Below are positions 58,049 through 64,000 of a stretch of DNA of 64,000 nt, piece after piece (position 1 is the first letter of the stretch; each line of letters begins with the position of its first letter). The notes beneath the pieces were generated by a model. It was not told the origin of the DNA and searched no databases. It was given only the letters and a program-made list of their open reading frames with translations. Position numbers and translations under genes: made by a program. The DNA is from Deinococcus hopiensis KR-140. GTDB taxonomy: Bacteria > Deinococcota > Deinococci > Deinococcales > Deinococcaceae. The DNA lies in NCBI RefSeq assembly GCF_900176165.1, contig NZ_FWWU01000006.1, positions 372,001-436,000 on the forward strand, read 5' to 3'.

Positions 58049-58090
58049 GTACGCAGCGCCGAGCGGGGGAGAGCGCTCGGCGCTGCGTAC
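58049..58090 (+). terminator. Perfect 17-bp hairpin after the A2M operon
   Basis: GTACGCAGCGCCGAGCG and CGCTCGGCGCTGCGTAC flank GGGGAGAG. Very stable, but it lacks a T-tract. It may end the operon, or mark the edge of repeat A copy 9, which begins at its right arm. Confidence 0.5.
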
Positions 58091-58232
58091 CGTTTCCGGA
58101 CCCTCCCCTCTGCTGCGCAGCTTTGCAAGTCCGCGCCGTTCTGGTGCTTCCACGCTCCTGTGTCACCGTTTTTCCTGCTCGTTCCGCCCGGATAAATCCG
58201 TTACCTCATCACGGATTCACCCGAATCCTTAT
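58088..58232 (+). repeat. Repeat family A, copy 9
   Basis: Order TACCGTTTCCGGACCCTCCC, CTGCTGCGCAGCTTTGCAAG, TGCTTCCACGCTCCTGTGTC, ACCGTTTTTCCTGCTCGTTC, CGCCCGGATAAATCCGTTAC, ending ACCCGAATCCTTATC. The GCAGC core is moved forward relative to other copies, as in copy 5. Confidence 0.75.
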
Positions 58233-58316
58233 CCGGGCGAAAGAATGCTGCTCCGCCGCTCCGGCCCTGCGTGTGCTGGCTGTTGTCCGGCGGTGAGGAA
58301 GGGGAGCCCTGGCGCA

Positions 58317-58431
58317 TTTGTCAAAAGGGGGATTTCTTTTTGACCGAGCCCAGCGAGCGAACTTGAATGAACATAGGGGAGAATCGAGCCGTGAGGGATG
58401 CCCTTCCACCCGCGGCGTCATTCGAACAAAT
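58317..58431 (-). repeat. Repeat family B, copy 3 (inverted)
   Basis: Plus-strand order TTTGTCAAAAGGGGGATTTC, TTTTTGACCGAGCCCAGCGA, GCGAACTTGAATGAACATAG, GGGAGAATCGAGCCGTGAGG, ACCCGCGGCGTCATTCG. The hairpin arms are less perfect than in copies 1 and 4. It lies between repeat A copy 9 and the HMCES gene end. Confidence 0.7.
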
Positions 58432-58466
58432 GCCCTCACTGCCCCGCTCTTTAGCGCGGGGATCTG

Positions 58467-59093
58467 TTACGACGTCGTCCACTGAAGAATGCCCGTCGGC
58501 CAGCTCGTCATGGCGACCTCCCGGGCCTCTTGGGGCCCACCGTGCAGCCACGTCTTCAGGTCTTTCGTCATGAGGAGGGCCGGCATCCGGTCATGCATCC
58601 CTTCGGGGCCCTGCACTGGATTGCGCGTCACTACGGTGACGGTTTCCAGCGGACCATCACCGCTCTGCGTGCGTTCCCAGAGGCCCGCCGCGAGCAGGGG
58701 CCGTCCGTCCGGACGCGTCAGGCGGCGCCACCGTTTACGCTCGCCCTTCCTGACGGTGTGCGCGCCATCCGGCTCGTAGAACGCGGACAGGGGCACGATG
58801 CAGCGGCGGCCGTCCATAAAGGCAGCGCGGTACGTCGGCTTGCTCTCCAGCGTCTCGACTCTGGCGTTGGTGGTCGTGACCCGCTTGTAGTCCGAGGGCG
58901 TCTTCCCCGCAGGAACCAGACCCCAGCGCAGGAGGGGCGCGCTGTACCCCCCCTCCGCTGGGCGAATGGTCAGCAGGGGGTCCGCCGGGTTGATGCGGTC
59001 ACGCGGCTCCGGCCAGGTGAAGATGTCGCCGAACAGTTGGGTGAGGTCGCGCCGCGCTTGCGGGCTGAAGCGGTCCTCGGCTCGGTTACACAT
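58467..59093 (-). CDS. yedK: SRAP/HMCES family protein (YedK)
   Basis: 208 aa. The catalytic Cys is residue 2 (MCNRAEDRF), exposed after Met removal; it cross-links covalently to abasic sites in single-stranded DNA. Other conserved parts are ARVETLESKPTYRAAFMDGR, CIVPLSAFYEPDG (Glu) and EGMHDRMPALL (His). Start ATG 59093. A perfect TATAAT (59125-59130, minus strand) and an RDRM-like palindrome lie between promoter and start, suggesting damage-induced expression. Divergent from ddrO. Confidence 0.95.
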   Translation of the reverse strand: MCNRAEDRFSPQARRDLTQLFGDIFTWPEPRDRINPADPLLTIRPAEGGYSAPLLRWGLVPAGKTPSDYKRVTTTNARVETLESKPTYRAAFMDGRRCIVPLSAFYEPDGAHTVRKGERKRWRRLTRPDGRPLLAAGLWERTQSGDGPLETVTVVTRNPVQGPEGMHDRMPALLMTKDLKTWLHGGPQEAREVAMTSWPTGILQWTTS

Positions 59094-59108
59094 TCTCGTC
59101 TCTTTTTA

Positions 59109-59125
59109 TTCTGTTCACAACGTAA
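59109..59125. promoter_or_regulatory. RDRM-like palindrome, candidate DdrO operator
   Basis: On the minus strand it reads TTACGTTGTGAACAGAA, matching 11 of 17 positions of the known motif TTATGTCATTGACATAA including most of both half-sites. It lies just downstream of the TATAAT of the yedK promoter, where a bound repressor would block transcription. A weaker palindrome GAATACTCAATTTGCATTC is near 59201, upstream of the presumed ddrO -10. Confidence 0.45.
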
Positions 59126-59130
59126 TTATA
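59125..59130 (-). promoter_or_regulatory. -10 box of yedK
   Basis: TATAAT on the minus strand, 31 nt before the yedK ATG; TTCATG 19 bp further upstream is the best -35. Confidence 0.5.
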
Positions 59131-59239
59131 CAAGGAATGACGCATTGGACATGAATTCGTCGCTCCAGATTCGCACCACTCCACATCACCCCATAGGTGG
59201 AATACTCAATTTGCATTCGGCCGAAGTCCAATCACGCAC

Positions 59240-59245
59240 TATGGT
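59240..59245 (+). promoter_or_regulatory. Presumed -10 box of ddrO
   Basis: TATGGT, with TTCGGC 18 bp upstream. The transcript would have about 28 nt of leader including the AAAGGAAG ribosome-binding site before ATG 59278. Confidence 0.4.
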
Positions 59246-59277
59246 GGGAGCAGAACCCTCTGAAAGGAAGTGACACG

Positions 59278-59667
59278 ATGCAACTCCACGAACGCCTGCG
59301 CGAACTCCGTACCGAACGCGGCCTGCGCCTCAAAGACATCTGCGAGGACGCCAGCCTGAGCGTGCCCTACCTCAGCGACCTCGAACGCGGCCGCACCAAC
59401 CCCAGTCTCGACACCCTCAAATCCCTCGCCACCGCGTACAAAATCAGTGTTCACGACCTCCTCGAAGGTGTGGAATTCTACGGCGCAGGCACCGCGGGCG
59501 CCCTTCCAGCCGGCCTCGCGGACCTGGTGGCAGACCCCGCGCTCGGCGCGCAGATCACGCCCGAGTGGGTCCAGACGCTCTCCCGCATCGAATTGCGCGG
59601 CAAGCGGCCAAAGAGCAAACAGGACTGGTTTGAGATCTACCTGCACCTCAAGCGGATCCTGGGATAG
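59278..59667 (+). CDS. ddrO: DdrO, repressor of the radiation/desiccation response
   Basis: 129 aa XRE-family repressor. The N-terminal helix-turn-helix (LHERLRELRTERGLRLKDIC, YLSDLERGRTNPSLDTLKSL) and the C-terminal dimerisation part (HDLLEGVEFYGAG, LPAGLADLVADPALG, RIELRGKRPKSKQDWFEIYL, HLKRILG) match Deinococcus DdrO almost residue for residue. In this genus it represses recA, ddr and repair genes through RDRM sites and is cleaved by IrrE after damage. The cleavage region just before the terminal helices is present. ATG 59278 follows AAAGGAAG. Confidence 0.95.
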   Translation: MQLHERLRELRTERGLRLKDICEDASLSVPYLSDLERGRTNPSLDTLKSLATAYKISVHDLLEGVEFYGAGTAGALPAGLADLVADPALGAQITPEWVQTLSRIELRGKRPKSKQDWFEIYLHLKRILG

Positions 59668-59724
59668 TCCGGCCGCAGGGCTCCCGCTTGCTTTTCGCCG
59701 TGGTCATCGGTCAAACTGCTCGGC

Positions 59725-60114
59725 ATGACGAAAAAGTCAACGAAGGCGCCCGCGAAGAAGACCGCCGCGAAAGCTGCTCCCAAAGCGGAGCCCGCTCCCA
59801 AGGCGGAAGCTGCACCGGCCAAGAGCACCAAGGTCGCCAAGACGCAACTCGTCGAGCAGGTTGCCCAGAAGACCGGGCTGACCAAGAAGCAGGCCGACCA
59901 GGCCGTCAACGCCTTTATGGAGATTGTCGTGCAGGGCGTGCAAAAGGGCCAGAGCATCGGGCTCCCCGGCCTCGGCACCTTCAGCGTGAAGGCCACGGCG
60001 GCCCGCACTGGCGTGCGTCCCGGCACGAGTGACCGCATCCAGATTCCCGCCGGCAAGAAAGTCTCCTTCAAAGTCGCCTCCACCCTCAAGGGCACCCTCG
60101 GCGACGCGGAGTAA
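59725..60114 (+). CDS. hup: HU-family nucleoid protein with basic N-terminal tail
   Basis: 129 aa. Residues 1-36 are a Lys/Ala/Pro-rich tail (MTKKSTKAPAKKTAAKAAPK), as in the Deinococcus HU. The HU body follows: QLVEQVAQKTGLTKKQADQA, VNAFMEIVVQGVQKGQSIGL, GTFSVKATAARTGVRPGTSD (beta arm with the conserved Pro replaced in part by RPGT) and AGKKVSFKVA. Binds and bends DNA to organise the nucleoid. It starts 57 bp after ddrO and has its own terminator. Confidence 0.95.
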   Translation: MTKKSTKAPAKKTAAKAAPKAEPAPKAEAAPAKSTKVAKTQLVEQVAQKTGLTKKQADQAVNAFMEIVVQGVQKGQSIGLPGLGTFSVKATAARTGVRPGTSDRIQIPAGKKVSFKVASTLKGTLGDAE

Positions 60115-60136
60115 GCCTTCTCCAAATTCATTCCTC

Positions 60137-60155
60137 AGCGCCCGTCCAGGGCGCT
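60137..60155 (+). terminator. HU gene terminator
   Basis: AGCGCCC GTCCA GGGCGCT hairpin, followed by TTGCTCTTG, 23 nt after the stop. Confidence 0.55.
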
Positions 60156-60159
60156 TTGC

Positions 60160-60772
60160 TCTTGCCACTGCTCCAGCGATAATCGCCCTGCGCGGGCGAG
60201 GGGAATGCACTCCGGGAGGATTCACCGGCCCCGTCCTGCCGGGTATCCGCGGTGCTGGCCTTGTTATCGCAGCGTTCCCGGCGTCCGCGTTGGATCCACC
60301 GCTCTCCGGCCGCGTTCTCCCCGTTCCTCGACGGCGGGAGCACGTTGACGTCACGCCATCCAAATTTCCAGTTTTTCCGGTGGAGAATCAGACCGAGTTC
60401 GCCCTCCGGAAGCAAGAACACGGCAAAGCGCGGGAACAGCGCTTGGGGCCGCGAGAATGGCGTATCTCCGTTGAAGACGCTGGTACCGCGTTTCTCCACT
60501 TCCAGTCAGGAGAACGTGATTCTTCAGCGCGTGCACGACGGGGCCGGTCGCGCCAGGATCAGCGCGACCAGCCCCGGGCGCAGACCACCAGGCGTTCCCC
60601 AGAGGACCGTGAGGACGCTTTCACCGCAGATACACCCGGCTGGGGCCGGCTTTTTCACTTCCTCCGGCGTGTTGAGGGGGAGGCAGGCGTTGACCTTTTT
60701 TACCCCTGACCTTTGCCTTCCGTGAAGCGGTGATTCTCCCCCTGGCCTCCAGACCCCAGGTTCGAGATTGGT
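60160..60772. other. Region without a supported gene
   Basis: A minus-strand stretch, VFNGDTPFSRPQALFPRFAV and FLLPEGELGLILHRKNWKFG (60340-60470), looks coding, and GESVLTVLWGTPGGLRPGLV follows in another frame near 60560-60620. They may be one frameshifted gene; no family recognised. Confidence 0.35.
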
Positions 60773-60803
60773 GTTACTTAGTACCGTAAGCAACAGTTAA
60801 ACT
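60773..60803 (+). promoter_or_regulatory. Promoter and palindrome of the recombinase gene
   Basis: An imperfect palindrome GTTACTTA GTACCG TAAGCAAC (60773-60794) overlaps the -35 region, and TAAACT (60798-60803) ends 6 nt before the ATG at 60810. It looks like an operator at a leaderless promoter. Confidence 0.5.
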
Positions 60804-60809
60804 GCAGGC

Positions 60810-61877
60810 ATGCTTGCGCTCGTCCCCACCAGCCGCTGGAGCCACCCCGACACCCGCAGAAGGGAAGTCCTCCGCGCCAGCCAGGACCAGGACGTGACCG
60901 CGCTGTGCGACCTCGTCACCCACCACGTGCGCCTCAAGGGCCAGTCCGGAACCGACACGAGCCTGCGGACCCTGCGCAACTACCACCTCGCCATCCGCGA
61001 CTTCCTGAGCTGGTGCTGGTCCAGCACCCAGACCGTGGGCCTCAACCAGCTCACCGCCGAGCACATCGAGCAGTACCTCGCGGCCCTGCGCACCCGTCCG
61101 CGAAAACCCAGAACCCAGGCGGGCAGGGCCACCACGGAGCGGCTTTCCGCAGACAGTGCCCGGACGTACCTCTACGGCGTGCGTGCCCTGACCCGCGCGC
61201 TGATGTGGGCCGGGGTGCTGGACACGGATCCAACCCGGGAGGTGCGTGCGCCGCGTTCCCGCACGGCGGCCCATGAACGCAAACATGCCCTACCGACGGA
61301 CGTCCTCAATGCGCTGCTCGCTTTACCGGCGCAGCGGCACAAGGGCCCGGAGCGTCAGGCGCGGGACGAGGTGATGTTGGTGCTCGGAGCGCGGCTGGGC
61401 CTGCGGCTGGACGAGATGGTGCGGCTCGACGTGCAGGACGTGAACCTGCAGCTGCGGCGGGTACGGGTGCGGCACGGAAAAGGACGCAAGCAGCGTTCGG
61501 TGGACGTGCCGCCAAAAGCCCTGGAGGTGCTGGGGCGATGGCTGCAGCTCCGGGAAGCGCTCTCGCTGCGGGGAAAGGTGCGGGATGAGGCGCTGCTGAT
61601 CTCGTTCGCGCCCGGGGCGTGGGGGCGGCGGCTGACGAACCGGGGTTTATACGACGTGGTGACGGGATATGGACGCGAACTCGGGCTCGATGAGACGGTG
61701 CGGGGGGTGCACGCCCTGCGGCGTACGGCAGGAACGCGGCTCTACCGGGCGACGCGGGACCTGCACGTGGTGGCGGACGTGCTGGGGCACTCGAGCGTGA
61801 CGACGAGCGCGGTGTACGCGAAGATGGATGATGCGGGGCGGCGCCGGGCGCTGCAGGCAGCCGAAGACGTAGAGTGA
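60810..61877 (+). CDS. Tyrosine recombinase (XerC/D or plasmid-integrase type)
   Basis: 355 aa. N-terminal core-binding domain (LRTLRNYHLAIRDFLSWCWS, LTAEHIEQYLAALRTRP), then catalytic residues Arg in LGARLGLRLDEMVRL, Lys in RHGKGRKQRSV, His-x-x-Arg in GVHALRRTAGTRLYR, His in VLGHSSVTTSAVYAK and the final Tyr in the same block. Complete. It probably resolves multimers or integrates an element; no attachment site was identified. ATG 60810 is supported by the leaderless promoter. Confidence 0.92.
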   Translation: MLALVPTSRWSHPDTRRREVLRASQDQDVTALCDLVTHHVRLKGQSGTDTSLRTLRNYHLAIRDFLSWCWSSTQTVGLNQLTAEHIEQYLAALRTRPRKPRTQAGRATTERLSADSARTYLYGVRALTRALMWAGVLDTDPTREVRAPRSRTAAHERKHALPTDVLNALLALPAQRHKGPERQARDEVMLVLGARLGLRLDEMVRLDVQDVNLQLRRVRVRHGKGRKQRSVDVPPKALEVLGRWLQLREALSLRGKVRDEALLISFAPGAWGRRLTNRGLYDVVTGYGRELGLDETVRGVHALRRTAGTRLYRATRDLHVVADVLGHSSVTTSAVYAKMDDAGRRRALQAAEDVE

Positions 61878-61879
61878 GA

Positions 61880-62591
61880 AAACAGTGAGGCGACAGAATC
61901 GACGAGAAGGCCCCTCCGGAACGTTTTGAGGGGTTAAGGCCGTAGATGCTGGCGCAGGCCCGCCACGAACCTCGTTGGCTTCCACCGTCTCCCACCGTCG
62001 CCGTTCGGCCCCCAGGTAAACTGCGGGAACGCCGGCGGAAGTGGTCCGGCCTGAACGCTGGTTGGAGACCTGGTCGTGCGGCATCGGTCGCCGCGGCGTG
62101 ATGATGTATCGACAGGGACGAAGGGATATTCCGGCAACGCGTCGCTGATACTCGGCGGGCATGGTGGTTCGTTGGGAATTCAGCCGAGGTGATGTTGGAA
62201 GGCGGCCGGCTCGAGTTCAGGTGTGTCGACTTTTTCCAGACTTCGCCATAACCATCGATGGACCAACGATCCTTTTCCCCTCAAGGCCATTCCACGGCAC
62301 GCCCTGTAGGGGCGGGATACCATTCACCGGGATGTGTCCGTGTTGGGCAGCGCTGCGGGAAGCGTTGCTCGTTACACCCACCCGCGCCACCAAGCCCGGT
62401 GATCTGTTTGACGTCTCAAGGTCGGAACTGGAATTCTGGCTGGCTCGGGGCCCCTTCGACCAGGCGCAACAGTATCTGGGGCATCATGGCGAATACCGCG
62501 CTGTTGCTGCGCGACGCGGTGGAATCCTTGACGCACCAACTGACCCTCGCCGCCGCACGCGAGGACGCCGTCTGCGTCATTCTGCAAAGCG
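61880..62591. other. Region without a supported gene
   Basis: CCCCTC CGGAACGTTTT GAGGGG near 61911-61933 may end the recombinase transcript. Minus-strand YQRRVAGISLRPCRYIITPR (62070-62150) and plus-strand GDLFDVSRSELEFWLARGPF (62400-62470) and MANTALLLRDAVESLTHQLT (62487-62550) look like coding scraps from different genes. No family recognised. Confidence 0.4.
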
Positions 62592-63662
62592 TCAAACGCT
62601 TCTATGGGCGTCACTTCCCCCCGCAAAACTTCCGGCAAACCCCTCGACGAGCGCACCAGGAGCAGATTCACGGGGAATAAGCGTGACGGGCAGACGCAGG
62701 TAATCCGGTGTGTTTGTGGGCTGCTCAATGTGCTGTAACAGCAGCCTAAACGCCTCTCGCGTCATGTTTTCGTAGGGGACGTGGACGGTGGTGAGACTTG
62801 GGGCGGTGTACAACGCGAACTCGAAGTCATCATAACCGGTGACGGACACGTCTTCTGGAACACGGATGCCAAGTGCTCGGGCGGCAGCGAGACATCCGGC
62901 TGCCATACGGTCATTCGCGCACAGCACAGCATCTGGTCGGTCGGGCGCCTCCCACATGAGGTGCAGGGCACGTTGCCCCGACTCGAATGTCCAGTCGCCC
63001 GGAACCAACCGCGAGCGCACCCCCAGCGCCTGTGTGGCCTGCAAAAAGCCCTCACAGCGGTCTTCAGTCGTGGTGCTCTCGTCACTCGCGATAACGAGAG
63101 CCAGGTCACGCCGACCACTCTGAACAAGGAAGTGCACGAGCTCCCGCATACCACTCGCATGATCCGCCGTGACTTGCGGGAAGCCAACTTGCGGACCGCT
63201 GTGATCGAACAGGACTACGGGCAATTCGAGCGCTCTGATTTTCAAGGCTGTGTTTGGGTGAAGGCGTGTGATAGCGAGAATGGCCCCATCGAAGCGCTGC
63301 TGGCGGTACTGCTCACGGATCTTACGGAAGGTTTCCTCATCTTGCTGCTGAAGAAAACCAGTGAGGACGGAGTAGCCTTGTTCATTTGCCTCGTGGGCAA
63401 CCGCCGCCTGAACGAGGTTACGGTAGGGATCTGCAATCTCATGGGGGGTAGCGTCCACGAAGATCAGCGCGACCGTCTTGGTCCGTGCGCCGCGCAACGC
63501 TTTCGCTGCGAAATTCGGGTGGTAGTCGAGTTCCTGAATCACCTGCAGGACACGGTCACGGGTTACAGGCCGCACCAAAGGGCTATTGTTAAGGACGTTT
63601 GAGACGGTCTGATACGATACACCGGCCTTAAGAGCCACTTGTTTGAGCGTAACGCGAGCCAT
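62592..63662 (-). CDS. LacI-family transcriptional regulator
   Basis: 356 aa. Helix-turn-helix at the N-terminus (TLKQVALKAGVSYQTVSNVL) with hinge-like LDYHPNFAAKALRGARTKTV, then the periplasmic-binding-like sensor (ALIFVDATPHEIADPYRNLV, DAVLCANDRMAAGCLAAARA, DVSVTGYDDFEFALYTAPSL). Binds a sugar-like effector; target genes are not in view. ATG 63662 (MARVTLKQ) is the family start; the longer in-frame extension covers non-coding sequence and is rejected. Confidence 0.95.
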   Translation of the reverse strand: MARVTLKQVALKAGVSYQTVSNVLNNSPLVRPVTRDRVLQVIQELDYHPNFAAKALRGARTKTVALIFVDATPHEIADPYRNLVQAAVAHEANEQGYSVLTGFLQQQDEETFRKIREQYRQQRFDGAILAITRLHPNTALKIRALELPVVLFDHSGPQVGFPQVTADHASGMRELVHFLVQSGRRDLALVIASDESTTTEDRCEGFLQATQALGVRSRLVPGDWTFESGQRALHLMWEAPDRPDAVLCANDRMAAGCLAAARALGIRVPEDVSVTGYDDFEFALYTAPSLTTVHVPYENMTREAFRLLLQHIEQPTNTPDYLRLPVTLIPRESAPGALVEGFAGSFAGGSDAHRSV

Positions 63663-63797
63663 AAGAGTCCTCAATCGATCACAAAAAACTGGTGAATGCG
63701 ACAGGCTGCGCTTCCAGCGTCTGCGTTCGCTAAAGGTGACCTTCGGAGATCCGGTGTGCCGATCATCAGTGCTCCACTTGTCCATTTTCGAGCATGT

Positions 63798-63913
63798 GGC
63801 AACGTGCGGACTTCTTTTTGACCGGGCCCGGCGAGCAGACCAGAATGCGCATGGGGGAGAATGGCGCCGTGAGGGGCGCCCTTTCGCTCACGGCGCCATT
63901 CGGACAACTGCGC
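63798..63913 (-). repeat. Repeat family B, copy 4 (inverted)
   Basis: Plus-strand order AACGTGCGGACTTCTTTTTG, ACCGGGCCCGGCGAGCAGAC, CAGAATGCGCATGGGGGAGA, then a perfect 15-bp inverted repeat, GAATGGCGCCGTGAG and CTCACGGCGCCATTC. Lies upstream of the LacI gene. The last 87 bp of the window after it hold no gene. Confidence 0.8.
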
Positions 63914-64000
63914 TAAAGGAGATGCCACGAGGTCCCAGCGAGTGTCAGGGCCTCCGAACTGCCAGAGGACGTGATTGCGTGAATGGCGTCGGCGCTTACC

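Noticed and set aside
59190..59220. GAATACTCAATTTGCATTC as the RDRM of ddrO itself
   Set aside because: It matches only about 8 of 17 consensus positions, too weak to annotate as a separate operator; mentioned only as a possibility.

Overview
The window reads as a high-GC member of the genus Deinococcus. The strongest evidence is a near-canonical DdrO repressor (59278-59667), an HU protein with a Lys/Ala/Pro-rich N-terminal tail (59725-60114), dispersed small non-coding repeats like the SNR elements known from Deinococcus radiodurans, and many genes whose start codon lies about 6 nt after a TAnnnT box, the leaderless-mRNA arrangement common in this genus. No tRNA, rRNA or CRISPR array was seen. 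I cannot tell from the sequence whether this is chromosome or megaplasmid.

Layout. 1-5 kb: a partial unknown gene, a 206-aa unknown and a 759-aa DUF2325 protein, all on the minus strand, then a multiply frameshifted acyl-CoA-dehydrogenase-like pseudogene. 5-13 kb: intact DUF72, SelO and aldo/keto reductase genes mixed with decayed DUF4157-like and ArsR/SRPBCC genes. 13-17 kb: a nursery of small genes, most encoding a shared winged-helix-like fold and several with leaderless promoters. 17-30 kb: a mobile-element graveyard with fragments of IS5-like, IS630, IS4 and IS3 elements. It includes one intact-looking IS21 with a 4-bp target duplication, interspersed with small unknown genes. 31-45 kb: a signalling region with a PAS-GAF-GGDEF-EAL protein, a CHASE3-HAMP-GAF-GGDEF cyclase, an OmpR-type response regulator and a LacI-type ligand-binding domain fused to GGDEF-EAL, interrupted by an IS5-like relic and an AT-rich patch. 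45-51 kb: a dead secreted hydrolase, an amino-acid ABC importer (binding protein plus permease, no ATPase) and a divergent cyanophycin synthetase. 51-58 kb: a secreted unknown, divergent from an envelope operon of DUF1175 (NlpC/P60-like), a 1462-aa alpha-2-macroglobulin and a secreted HExxH metalloprotease-like protein. 58-64 kb: a SRAP/HMCES (YedK) gene divergent from ddrO with an RDRM-like site between them, HU, a tyrosine recombinase and a LacI regulator.

How parts may work together. The ABC importer and cyanophycin synthetase could couple amino-acid uptake to nitrogen storage. The DUF1175/A2M/metalloprotease operon resembles a bacterial protease-trap locus (YfaS/YfaT type). The HMCES and ddrO pair suggests that abasic-site repair is under the radiation/desiccation response. 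The three c-di-GMP proteins are separate transcription units and share only theme and neighbourhood.

Two repeat families run through the whole window. Family A has about 150 bp per copy, nine fuller copies plus fragments. Family B has about 115 bp, four copies with a strong hairpin. Pseudogenes are numerous: at least four host-type genes are dead, in addition to the IS relics.
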